Source: Salarias fasciatus (Eukaryota; Chordata; Actinopteri; Blenniiformes; Blenniidae). Taken from it: a stretch of DNA of 64,000 bases. The stretch covers positions 11,692,783-11,756,782 of the forward strand of contig NW_021941230.1 of assembly GCF_902148845.1 (NCBI RefSeq), given 5' to 3'. Both the position numbers and the translations under genes were made by a program. Below the pieces are notes generated by a model. It did no database searches and had not been told where the DNA came from. It worked only from the letters and a program-made list of their open reading frames with translations. Positions 1-11,489 of this stretch are shown in pieces (within the stretch, counting starts at the first letter, position 1; each line of letters begins with the position of its first letter).

Positions 1-300
1 ACACAAAGAGTGACCAAAGTGCTTTACAGCAAAATAAAAAGCAATAAAATCACAGCAACTGCAGTACAATTTGAAAAAGTACAATTTGAAATTTTGCCCG
101 TGATCAATTAGAAAGAGCTACGAAAATAAAAACAGATAAAATACAATTAAACAAAGTGTCACTGTGCTACTGAGTGTTAAAAGCCAGCCTGAATAGATAA
201 GTTTTAAGCCTGGATTTAAAAAGGCCTAAGTCGGTGATGGTTCGCATGTCGGGGGGCGGTTTGTTCCAAAGTCTGGGCCCAGCAACAGGCGAACATCACA
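1..300. repeat. AT-rich dispersed-repeat-like sequence
   Basis: The stretch has no credible ORF. The wording around 190-290, a 'talk of a lower-case repeat' type segment with a GTTCCAAAGTCTGGGCCC-like block after an A-rich lead, resembles a dispersed repeat common in fish genomes. I cannot assign a family from the sequence alone, so this is recognition by resemblance only. Confidence 0.3.
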
Positions 301-329
301 TTCACTTCAAACCTTCAGTTACTCCAGTC

Positions 330-650
330 ATCATGGCGGCAGGAAGATACCACCGGCAGTTGTGGACAGGTTGAGAGACACTCTTGACGACTTGTTAAAA
401 GCAGATGTTATCGAACAGGTAGCCGAACCAACAACCCGGGTTAACAGCCTAGTTGTAACCGAAAAGAAAGACAAGAAAAAGCTGAGGGTTTGCCTGGACC
501 CTACAGACTTGAACAAAGCCATCTTGAGACAACATTACTCAATCCCTACAGCAGATCAAGTGTTGTGCAAAGTAGCTGGAAAGAAAATCTTAAATAAAGC
601 TGTTTGGAAGATAGCATCTGCAGCAATCGGCCTTCACATCTACGAAGTAT
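330..650 (+). mobile_element. Ty3/Gypsy LTR-retrotransposon fossil, reverse-transcriptase fragment
   Basis: The forward strand encodes a stretch typical of the N-terminal part of Ty3/Gypsy reverse transcriptase: a DLLKADVIEQV-type segment, a LVVTEKKD segment and the block LRVCLDPTDLNKAILRQHY, followed by a SIPTADQVL-type segment. Only this part of pol is present. No LTR, integrase or RNase H was found attached. It is a broken, isolated relic. The relation to the LTR remnant at 1627-3140 is unclear; the residues differ enough that it may be a separate insertion. Confidence 0.75.
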
Positions 651-1626
651 AAGGTAAAGTTTATTATTAATTGTCTTTGTCAGTGTCGTTATTTTAATCA
701 GAAAGTTTGACCGACAAAAAATACTGTTGGCCAGACAGGCGTTCAGCAAGACGTCTCACACAATGTTTGTGTGTGATTTTGAAATGTCACCTATTATTAA
801 GATTTAGACTTGAAAAAAGTTAGCTCAGTATTCATGTGTTTTACCTTATATCTATCGTGAACTTTTTTTTTTTACAGGTAAACAAGCATACACAATGTTG
901 CTAAATGTTCAAAAAGCTTTTTCTGATGTTTGCTCTCAAGTTACTCTTATTACATGTTTTCAAAATGTTCTTAACAGTAGAGTTTGTCTTCCAAATGTTG
1001 ATTGAGTCAACTTCAGGTTTGGTGAGATAGGTCACCTATAATAAATAATGTTACAACTGCATTGATCTAAAAAATCATATCGTGTCTCAGGTGTTTTTAA
1101 TTTAATTTAAGATTTATAATTTAGACTTCGCAAACTGCCTAATTGAGATATTTTATTATCAATTATGCGTGTCTGCATTTAAAAAAAGTGGGAATTTAAA
1201 GTAATCTACAAGAAACCTTCCCATAATGCCATCTGTGGAAACTGTGTGCATACTGTAGAAGTACAATGGAGCTGGTGAGTCTGCTGCCATGTAATGTAAA
1301 TTGTAAAAACATACAGAAATATGTTGTATTTTATTTCTACAGCAACAGGCTGTGAAGTCATATCACAGTATGAATACTGTAAAATAACAGTAAAGTGGTG
1401 GCGTCTCTGATGCAGACTTAGGAGCATAAATTGTTTGGTTCTGCAAACATTAGAAAAAAAATTAAAAACATTCTGCTAACATTTAAAAAAAAAATTACGC
1501 ATTTTGGAATGCATAATTTTGTTTCGATAAGTTATAGCTAATACAATCTGACATGTTTAAGTGATGTTTTTTCCTCAGTTAAAACAAAGCTTTTGTTTTG
1601 ATAAAAAAAAAAAAAAAAAGGGAGGC
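651..1626. other. AT-rich spacer, no gene seen
   Basis: AT-rich sequence with short homopolymers (including an A-run just before 1620) and no ORF with recognisable protein similarity. I see no RNA gene or repeat boundary in it. Confidence 0.5.
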
Positions 1627-2352
1627 TGTAGTATATAGTGCTTCGCATATTTACACAATTAAAATATTGCCCACCTAGGAGGCGGAGTAATACGTCCTGG
1701 TGATGCGGTCATAACGTTGTTGTTGGCCTGTTGCTGGAGATGCCTGATGCCTCAGTAAAGAGACCGAACATTCACCCTGTCGTCCTCCTTGTCTTCCCTG
1801 CACCGCGGGAGTCGTCACAAGATGGTAACAGAAACTACTACACCTCTCTGTACTGCAGACGACCGAAACTGCCATAATTAAAAAAAAAAAAAAAAAAAAT
1901 GCAGAAATATAAAGATCTATAATACAGATGTGGGGGAAGAAAATGCAAGATTGGAAATAATGCTGATATAAATGTGACAGTGAACTAAAAAAGCAACAAG
2001 TCCTCCACCTCAAACGACCACACTGGTCATTAATTCGTGCCTCCAATTATGACCATTGGGTACGTTTTAAAATCAAGCGCCCCCTAGTGGCCATGTAAAT
2101 AATGTCGAGTCAATCAGACGAGACAAAGTGTAGCAGCAAGAAGAGACAATAGGGGAGGGAGAGGCAAGTAGGGAGCCATAGAAAAAGCGTCCGCTGCCTC
2201 CGAGAGCCAAGCAACAAGACACCCTGAGCCGAGGTGAGGCGACTGGCGAGCACACCTCTTGGAGTGAGACATATGTGTGTGGTTCAAAATGAAGACATAC
2301 TGAGCAATACAATCCGGCCCCTCATTCCTGTGTACACACTGACAGCGCTACA
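1627..2352 (+). mobile_element. Probable LTR of a Ty3/Gypsy-type fossil
   Basis: The segment begins TGTAG and ends CTACA, a perfect short inverted pair as expected at LTR ends. It is directly followed by TTGGACTCAGAAGTGG, which sits where a primer-binding site would lie. Downstream there is gag-like and pol-like coding sequence on the same strand. The length of 726 bp is usual for a vertebrate Gypsy LTR. No matching partner LTR is visible in the window, so the boundary is inferred from one end only. Age cannot be measured without the second LTR. Confidence 0.55.
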
Positions 2353-3140
2353 TTGGACTCAGAAGTGGAATCAGGATGGAATCGCCTAAATCAAATCCAA
2401 AGAGCACAGTCGTCTTTCCCAAGACACAGCAGAGAGAGAGCAGCCTGGGTAACCGATCAGTGGAGGACGACCAGAAGGCTGGATAGCCTCGACCATCTGT
2501 AAGCTCACCGTCCGGAGGCAGCACGAATGGCTGAAGAGGGCGATACTGAAGTCCCCACTGCGTTCCTGCTCCAGGCTGCTGCACCAAGAGCAGCAGTGAT
2601 GCTGCCGAGGTATGTCGGCACAAAGCCGCTCGAGCTGTACCTCGAACAGGTTGGCATCACTGCTGCACGCAACGGCCAGAGAGACCAGGACACCGTCATA
2701 CATCTCGCCTTTACCCTGGAATGTCGGCGCAGCAAATTCTTCCAGATGTGGGGCAAGGGGAAGATCGAGATCTGGGCGGACAGTTTGGGCGGCGCTCAGA
2801 ATTGCACATCAGTGGAATCCACCAAAGGCCTTTACTTGAGCTGTGATCTTGAGTCTGTGCACTACCAGCAGCACCATGTACAGCGGAGGCAGCCCATCAG
2901 CAGAGACAGAGACAGCAAAGCAGGACCTGCGACACCGCAGCTGCAAAACCCTGGACTCTGCACAGCAGCAAGAGTTAGTGGACCTTTAAAAGGAATTTAT
3001 GGACATCTTCGCTGCCAAAAATGAGGACTGCACACAAACCGAGCTAGTCCAGCACCACATCGACACCGGCTCAGCACAGCCCATCTGTCCGCATCCCCAT
3101 AGACTGGCTTTCGCAAAACGCCAGGCTGCGGCGGCCATGA
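2353..3140 (+). mobile_element. Internal remnant of the LTR fossil: gag-like then pol-like pieces
   Basis: After the primer-binding-site-like sequence, a forward reading frame from about 2527 has a gag-like look (a YVGTKPLELYLEQVG segment in a roughly 165-residue frame). From about 3000 there is a short pol-like stretch (ELVQHHIDTGSAQPI followed by a RLAFAKRQAA-type segment), which is the conserved lead-in to Ty3/Gypsy reverse transcriptase. Most of pol is absent, so the element is clearly broken. The family call rests on the pol motif; the gag assignment is weaker. Confidence 0.6.
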
Positions 3141-4381
3141 GCAGTGACCCCGATAGATGGAGGGAGTGGGAAAGCTCTCCTCCGCGGCAACCCCGAATGT
3201 TGTCTGAACTTCTCGTTAAACTTCCAACTCCTCACCTCACTCGCATCCTGCTTCTGGCTCCTTTGGGGAGTGGGCGCGGCAGGAGCGGCCATAGTTCACC
3301 TGACTGACGTCACGCGGCGCAGTCCATTGTCGAGACTCTGCAGGGGTGTTCTGTTGGTTCTACACGTATATTGTAGAACTGTCTCAGGGTAGACAAAAAA
3401 GAAATCATTGCATATTTATTATTTATCTGTTTATTTATCCTGTTGTAACCTACGGCTACTGTAGCTCTGTGTAGCCAGAGTGTAGTTCATAACACAGTGA
3501 CAATAACACATTTAATTCACTCAGGTTCAACTCAAAGAGCGAGGGGAAGGTTACTGCAACAATAATCACAAAGTTTTTATTCTGACAATGCATAGAGTAC
3601 GAAGCATCAGAGTTGTATGCAAACCCCCCCCCCCCCCCCACCACCACCAAAAAATATATAAAAATAAAATAAAGGAAAGGAAAATGTCCCTTCACAGCTT
3701 ATTGCTGCTCAGTCCAATGTCTGTCCAGTGTGGTGTATATGTTCTGTGGACTACCAGGGTAGAATGTGGGTTGGTGTGCTTGCTTCACCTCTTATCTGCT
3801 CCACGTATCAAGGAGATGATGAAAATGACCAAGAAGAAGAAGACAACGAATCCAAATCCTTTCTGATCCTGCTTCACGCTGATCAGGCACTGTGGACGGC
3901 ATCAAAGGTGTTGGAATGGAATTCCAGCATCAACAAAACAACCAATCTGCCATAGCAAGGAAGAAATCAATTATCACAAACTGCACAGTATTTCACCTTT
4001 CATTCACTCAAATCAGGGGTAAGTATAACCACAGTACTGAAAGCACAACATTCAAATGGTGAATTCTACTGTAAAGAAACAAAACTCCAAACCCATTACT
4101 ATATCTCATTAACAGAATTAATCAATCATGTTACACAATTATCCCCTTATCTCATTATAAATAATGTTTCTTACACTTTCTAAACGTGCAACACATTCCA
4201 GCAGTGAATTTGACATTCAGAACGGCACAATAAAATCACCAAGCATGAAAATAAATGCAATTCAAAACACAAAACTTTGCATGCTTGCTTATTAAAACAC
4301 CATGACTCATTCACATTGAACTCTGATTGGTTTTAGATGCTCAAAAAGTTTAACTGTTACTGAAATATGACCCTGGTGAAA
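3141..4381. other. Spacer without recognised gene
   Basis: Contains a 16-nt poly-C run (3624-3639) followed by CCA triplets, and AT-rich sequence. A possible minus-strand membrane-spanning exon at about 3787-3870 is discussed as a finding. Otherwise I see nothing interpretable. Confidence 0.4.
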
Positions 4382-4758
4382 ATGGAGGACTAAAAGGGCC
4401 AAAATTAAATAAATACATAATTAAATAATTAATTAAATGTCATTAATTAATTAAATTTGCAATTCATTTTAGGTAAAAACATATCATTTCAGGTGCTAGA
4501 ATCCGCCCACTGACTTTGATGGGCGAGGTTCACAGATAAAATAAATTCATGATCCACTGCAACACGCGGACCATGAATTAATTAAATAGTGAAATGGTAA
4601 GGTTTTTTTTTACCTAAAATTAATTGCAATTTTTATTAATGATACATTTAATTACATATTTAATTAATTAATTGTATATTTACTAAATTAATGACACATT
4701 TAAATAATTATTTAATAATGTATTTATTTATTTAATTTTGGCCCTTTTAGTCCTCCAT
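4382..4758. mobile_element. Foldback MITE with long terminal inverted repeats
   Basis: The left end reads ATGGAGGACTAAAAGGGCC and the right end is its exact reverse complement. The arms continue as inverted repeats for 100 bp or more: AAATTAAATAAAT near the ends, and TTTTAGGTAAAAA near 4473 against TTTTTTACCTAAAA near 4608. The central part holds two small hairpins (CGCCCAC...GTGGGCG-like, and CATGATCC...GGACCATG). There is no coding capacity. The element is about 377 bp, AT-rich and a near-palindrome, so it is a non-autonomous DNA transposon. The superfamily is not assigned because no clear target duplication is visible. Confidence 0.85.
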
Positions 4759-7700
4759 ACACACCAACGTAAATTAGCAACTTAGCATGCTAACTGTAAC
4801 TCACCGGAGCTCTCGGCCATACAACCAAAAGAAAACAAGGTTCCCCGGTCACAGTGACCCGACACTTCCTTACGACAACGTGCAGACACACGCACTCAGA
4901 GAAATGAACAGTTTTATCCTCAAAGTATCTTCAATTTCACTCGTAGCTGTTAGCCGAAGCGTCTCTGTCCCAGCATGCAATGCGCCTGTCTGAAGAACTA
5001 CTACATGCTGCCTGTATACCAAGCGCCCTCTGGTGGCTAAACTGAGTCATGACAACCACCCAACAACCAACCCAAGTGAACAACAGTGCAATAAACAGTA
5101 AAAGCAACTGTATTTTTCTCAGGGTTACACTGTCATACACTGCCGTGGTTGCTGACTGTTAAGTTAGTGAAATTAGTGAAAAAACACCCCTCTGGGTTTT
5201 GGTTCAGCCTGGCCAGCCCTGGACGGAAGCTGGGTTTATTTCAGGAAGGCCTCACCTGATGAGAACAGAATGAGGCTGTTCCGAATGCTTTGTCAAGATT
5301 CTGGAAATTTCATTTCACAACAAGGAAAAGCAGAACTTCTACTTTGTTCTTTACAGTCATCCACACCACCACGTCCAGAGTGGTTCTGACCGCTGCTGCT
5401 AAAAAGTGAAGATAATGCAGAAGTGCAGAAAAGCTGTAACACAGGGGAAATTCCAGCAGGGGGCGATGATGTATGATGTTGGTTTTGAAAAGAGCCGGGG
5501 TCTCATTGAAACCAATTTAAAAAAAAAAAAAAAAAACGATTTTCAGACTGCAAATAAACACAAAAAGCGCCCGGTTTCGGAAATTTTTTTGGTCTCTATC
5601 ACTATTTTCTACAACCGTTTCAGCTTGACCGAACTCTAATTTTCACATTAATCATCTACTGATTTTATTTTGTGGAATACATTTTGCATAAATCGCCCTA
5701 TCACAGCACCTCCTCTGTCCACGATGATTCAGAAAGATACGAATTTTCAGAACAGATGAACTCAATGAAAAAAGTGAAAAAGAAAAAGCAACTAAAACCT
5801 CCAATTCATTTTTTAGAAGTATTAATTTAAACTGAACGAAACGTTTTTCAAATTTCTCCAGAAAAAACACTAAAGAAAACAAGGTGTTCCTCCAACTCCG
5901 CATATCCACACTTGTTGATTTCAAACTGTTCACTGTGGAATATTTATACCAAAGTATGTCTGACAGACTAAGGCCACTTTACCATCATGTGTCACAATAA
6001 AAATACATTTAATTAGTTCTTTTCAGATACTCAAAAGACATTTTTCACAGTAACTCTGAACAAGGTGGGAAGTTTGATCTCCTGGCTTCAGATCAAGTAC
6101 CGCCGCCCGGCCAGGGAGTCGAAGCCACCTCGTTGAAGTTTACTGAATGTCTTACTATTATCTTGGTTTTGTTTTAATGTGCTAAACATTATAAACTTCA
6201 ACTCATTAATGCCAGAAGACATATGAAACGGCTCATCAGGAGAAACGCGTGCAGATACAAGGTGAGGCCACAAGGAGGCGCCGCTCCGTCACGTTCACGA
6301 TGGAGCCCGGTTGAGGATGAAAGTCTGCTGGAGGCCGACTCACCTTGGGCAGTGGATGCTTCCACACGCTGCTAATTATTTAGCACGAGTTAAGATTTAA
6401 AATATTTGTTTCAGACATCACATTCACTCATTTTCAGTCCTTGATTTAATCTGAAATTGAGCATGAACTCAAATTGATTGTCTCTTTCAGTCTGGGGATC
6501 TTAAAAGTGAGTGAAGTTGGTTAAAATAAGCCAAACTAGTTGTTTCACCGAGCTTCTCTCGAGATTCAGTGACAAGACAAGTTGCCCGAGTTAAAAATTA
6601 TACAAAATAATTTAGGTTCAATATACAATATAAGGCTTCAAACACGGCAAAACAGCATAAAAGAGAAACTACACAAACTTCCCCACAAATTCCTTAAAAT
6701 GCTTTAATTTTAAGATCATGGGAGATCTGATGGTGCAGTTATTACTGCTGAGAGTCAAATAGATGCTGATGCTTGTCAAACATGCAGTCAAGTCGAGATG
6801 TCTTAGAATCTTAGAAGACGGTCTGGTTTTAAGTTTATAGCTTGGTTTTCAGATGGATTCAGCTTAATTCAAGATAAACCAACTTCTACCGAGACCCTGC
6901 ATTAGTATGGAGTGATATTTACTTAAATTAGGAATGTTTTCCTCGTTTTTGAACCTGAATTTCCTACAAATAAAAAAATACAAAACGAAAAAATTATTTG
7001 CTTATACTTGAGTTGTTTTTTTTTTCATTCATTATTGGGCAAAATCATGTTTGATTTCAAAATCCAAATTATTTATTTTAATTTTTAAACCTGGGATAAC
7101 GTAATCAAAAAATCTTATATGAAGATTTTTCAAAAAGTAAAATTTACAGATAACTGATAGGCTGAGGCAACTTTATTCTGGCAGACATGGGGCTGATCTG
7201 AAGGAAGAAGAACTCTGTAGTCCGACCTGAAACAGCAAGAGGTGAAAAAGTTTTTACATCAGATCTGAGAGGGGATTAAAAACTGGGGAAAAAGTCAAAA
7301 CGGGTTTGAAAAAAGGCTCCAAAAAGATGGGACGTTTCCACTGTGAGAGTTGGTTAAAAAAAAAGCATTTTCATTCAACTTTTTTCTTTTTTAAAAGTTC
7401 TGGTCACTTAATCCCATGTTGAAAAAAAATCATTTAATTCTCCATTCACTTGACATTTTTTAACCTCACGAGTGAAAACAACTGAAGTACCTTTGTGTTT
7501 GTTTTGGAGGCTGAAGGCCTCATTTCATCTTCAGGGTTTCAAAGTGAGCTCTTTGGCTCCAATCAGTGACATTCACAGAGCAAACCGAAGCCCATCTCCT
7601 CCAGTCCTTCCAGGGAGCTCCTTCTTCGCTCACTCGGAAGCTCCACAGAGCGACCTGAGGACCAGAACATTCTCAAATCTGCTCTAATCTCTGTTTAATG

Positions 7701-8183
7701 CCTCAATCCAGGATTTTCCTTTGCTGTCCTGCTCGTATAGATTTGGATCGAAATCCTCCAATCTGCCCCCGAAACACGCTTCCACATTCCCGCTGCAGCG
7801 TCTCCACGTGTTCTCCGCGGCTTCACACGACATCGGGCATTAATGAGCGTCGCCCCCGCGGTCCTCGGAAGGACGGAAGACACGCGGCTCCCACACACTC
7901 CCGCACGCCAGCAGTGACGGCGGCGCCGCGTTCAGGGCGCGGAGGCTTCAGATCCCCCGACACCGAGGGCGACGTGTGTCCTCTGCACCAGCAAACCGCC
8001 CCCAACGCACCAACGCTCGCATCGTGTCTCACTGGAGCAGCACTCACGTCTGACTGTACATTTAGCAGTACATATCCGCAAGACACTGCGAGGTGCAGAA
8101 AGGCGATAACAACACGACAGGCTCTGACCACACGGCACCGACCCCCGTCTGTGGTACGACAGATACACACTGCACTGATCCCC
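4759..8183. other. Gene-free AT-rich stretch
   Basis: No ORF has protein similarity I recognise, and no splice-consistent exon series was found. There are A-runs near 5520 and a GC-richer CpG-bearing block around 7780-8100 of unknown role. The latter might be a regulatory CpG-rich patch but has no supporting exon. Confidence 0.4.
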
Positions 8184-8496
8184 AAAACTAGCCTCATATT
8201 GGTCCAGATGTAGTCTAAAACCAGTCCAAGATTAATCTTAAACTGGTCCAAAAGTAGCCTGAAACCAGTCCAAGATTAGCCTTCAACTGGTCCAACGCTA
8301 GCCTGAAACCAGTCCAAAACTAGCCTAACATTGGTCCAAAAATAGCCTGAAACCAGCCCAAAACTAGCCTCAAACTGGTCCAAAACTAGCCTGAAACCAG
8401 TCCAAGATTGGCCTCAAATTGGTCCAAAGCTATTCTAAAACCAGTTCAAGATTAGCCTAAACTGGTTCAAAACCAGCCTGAAACCAGTCCAAGATT
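8184..8496. repeat. Minisatellite, about 21-bp half-unit in 42-bp period
   Basis: Alternating half-units of the type TAGCCTGAAACCAGTCCAAG and TAGCCTCAAACTGGTCCAAA are repeated about seven times with scattered substitutions. The two half-units are themselves related, giving a 21-bp basic and 42-bp higher-order period. Flanks are unique sequence. It is non-coding. Confidence 0.88.
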
Positions 8497-9979
8497 TGCT
8501 ATCTGACGACGTCAGAGTGTTTCATGAGTCAGAAAGCTGACTGAGAATGACTCAAAAACCGCTTGAACCAACCGAAGTTGGGATGAAAAGAGCGTCCAGA
8601 TCTGCAGAAATGCCATACCGCCTTGCCGATGCCTAGTTCTGTCAGATCTGGGAAGTGAAACAGGTAGAGCCTGGTCAGTACCCAGATGGGACGCCATGGG
8701 GGAACACCAGGAAGGAGTTGGAGTTGGTGGTTGGAAGCAGACTGACAGCTTCATTTCTGTCAGTTACTCCATGGTAGCTGCGGCTACAGACGTAGAATCA
8801 TACCACTGTAAAGCGACTTGGAGCTAACTGAAAAAAGGCGCTACACAAAACCAGGACATCATTATTAGATGTTGCCATCATTTTGTTTTATTCCGAGCTC
8901 TGAAAGACTGTCTCTGTCTCAAATGCAGTTTTAATTCACGCTCATGTTTTCCAGACGGTAAAGGACTGAAGTAGACCAGCCCCAGACCCGACTCAGATGT
9001 GGATTTTGGTCGTTTCTGACGTGCTCTATGGGATGTTTGGCTCTTTGAGTGTGACCGGTCATGCAGAGCGTCTCCCCGGCAGCTCCGGCGTGGACAACAA
9101 TCGGAGCGCTGCTCTCCTCAGAGCTCATCGCGCTCTAAAAGCTTTCAAAGCTCCTAATGGAAAATATGGCCTGACCTCGCGTGGTCGATGTGGCCGCTGA
9201 TGGGCGCACGCCGCCCGCGGGCTGAAAGTCCCGATGAAAGGAGCTCAAACGCGGCGCCCTGCCTTTGTGTGGGTGAACCGCTGAGCGGCGTGCAGCAGAG
9301 AGGACGCGCTGTTGAGTTTGGGTGGTGACGCATGACGAGCTGTGATATAACATCAGTCCGCTCACGGTTAGCGTTAGCACGGACCCCACAGTCTGTGGAA
9401 TTAGCGTCGCTTCGCTGCTCGCTAACTAGCGTTTAGCATTAGGACCCGCATCCACTCTCAGTCAAGTTTTAGACTTTATTTCAGGTTAGTTTTAGGCTGC
9501 TTTAAAACTCGACTGAAACGAGTTTCAGCCATGAAAGTGCCTCCTGGTGGCGCTCTAACAGCTTCTCAGACGTGTCATATACACACACAGGTGGCGAGGG
9601 GTGTGTGTGCCGAGTGCGAGGATTAGCCGGCTGCTAACGGAGGAGTGGTAACGAATACTGTACGAGGGGGAATCTATTTTAATCGGAGCGGCCCATCGGC
9701 CCCCTGCAACAATCCCTGCAGGATTTACAGGAGCAGCACGGGATGGGATCTGACATGTAGAGATGGAGGGTACACACAGCTGTGAAATCAGATGAGGGGC
9801 TGAACCGCAGCGATACCAGCCGAGGATTATGGGTAGGGTAACTGCAGGCTGGGCGGCACAATAGCGCACATCTGGAGGAGATGGGCTGCAGCGCGGGCGA
9901 AGAGGACGAGTGCTTCCAAAGAGGGTCCAAAGAGTGCAGTGATAGAAATCAGACCTGACCATGCCAGAGGCTGGAGATG

Positions 9980-10000
9980 ACACACACACACGCGCGCACG

Positions 10001-10048
<48 letters not shown>
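9980..10048. repeat. (CA)n microsatellite
   Basis: CA dinucleotides with a short CG/GC interruption at the left end, about 69 bp. Apparent ORFs through it are repeat artefacts. Confidence 0.97.
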
Positions 10049-10051
<3 letters not shown>

Positions 10052-10578
10052 GGAGGGTCTGTAATGTTCAGAGAGACGAGCTCGGGGGTCTGGAGAGGAG
10101 TGGGCACGTGAATCAAACATTCATACAGTGTGACGCCGGAACCGTGAATGTATGCAATTAATTCGTATTTTCTCTGCTTTAAACAGAGAAACTACCGGTG
10201 GACTTAATGAAAACTGCACATTTTTCTGACTTCTTCTGAGCCGGCATGCTCGAGTTGACTCTCACCCCTTCAAAGGAACTGATTTAATTCATTCTGTTTG
10301 GTTTTCATGTGTTTTATATCACTTTGTTTCAAACTACTGAGCTAAAAAGCTACATGTTGACTACCTGGGTAGGTGGTCGTTTTGATTTTACAGGGTTTTT
10401 CTTTTTTTTTTATATGTGAAACCATTCTGAAATGAAGTCTGAAATCAAGCCTGAATCTCGTCTGAATCAAGTCGGAGACCGGAGACTGGTAGAAACCAAG
10501 CCTAAAACCAGTCGATCACAGTGATCGACTCTCTCTCCTTCACGCCCGTCTGCCTCCATTAGGACCTCGGTGGCCTGA

Positions 10579-10618
10579 TGGGGTGGGGTGGGGTGGGGTG
10601 GGGGTGGGGTGGGGGTGT
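10579..10618. repeat. (GGGGT)n G-rich pentanucleotide repeat
   Basis: Repeated GGGGT/GGGGGT units on the plus strand. With the poly-G run 60 bp downstream, it is a strong candidate for G-quadruplex folding. Confidence 0.9.
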
Positions 10619-10679
10619 AGGCGGGTGGAGGAGTGGCTGTGTGGGACCATCCCAAGTTCGTCACCTTGCTGCAGGCCAT

Positions 10680-10706
10680 GGGGGGGGGGGGGGGGGGGGG
10701 GGGGGG
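10680..10706. repeat. 27-nt poly-G tract
   Basis: Uninterrupted G run. The length is likely polymorphic or imprecise in the assembly. Confidence 0.95.
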
Positions 10707-11425
10707 AATCTACAGCAGCCACCCTCAGTGTGTTCCTGTTTTCTGCTGGTAAAATTTCCAAAATGCACATATTCCATTTTCACCTTTGACCCCCACACGC
10801 ACTCACTGTATTATCAGTTTTGTTCATTTATCTTTTAATTAAAGTGTGTACTCTCATCTTTGACTGCCATCAGTCCACATGGTGTCAAACTGGTGAGTTT
10901 TGGGTGAAAAAAGTATTGTATTGGGAGTGTCATTTGGGGAATAAATTGTTGTTTCTTTCCGCTTTTTACTTATTTGTCGGTAAAAAGAAGTTAAGAATAA
11001 TACTAGATCTGGACATTTGTTTTCAGAGAAACAATAGAATTTAAATAAATTGACTATTTTATTTTGTAATATGTCTTCTTGCTCCTAATGCTGCAGATTG
11101 GGGCATGTGTTGGGATTATTATCAAGAAATAACATTAGTCTGGAGGCATTTTGATCCATAGCGTACCAACAGAGACGTTAAGAATAACATTAGGTGATGT
11201 TTGAGTGAAATGTTGGGCGACAGTTCAGGGCGAATTTGAGGTTTTTGCCGTCTGAAGTGAGAACGAGGACACTTCAGCGCAGTTTAGTGTGTTTCTGCAG
11301 CTATACATCGATACATGTGTGCTCCTCCTGGATGTGGAGCAGATTTAATGCTCTACTTCTGTGTGCTCCCTGCGGTGCCTCACAGGTACACACAGTGAAA
11401 GAGGAACACACTCTGGCCCTAATCC

Positions 11426-11430
<5 letters not shown>

Positions 11431-11488
<58 letters not shown>
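11431..11488. repeat. (GT)n microsatellite
   Basis: Uninterrupted GT dinucleotide array of about 29 units. Confidence 0.97.
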
Positions 11489-11489
<1 letters not shown>

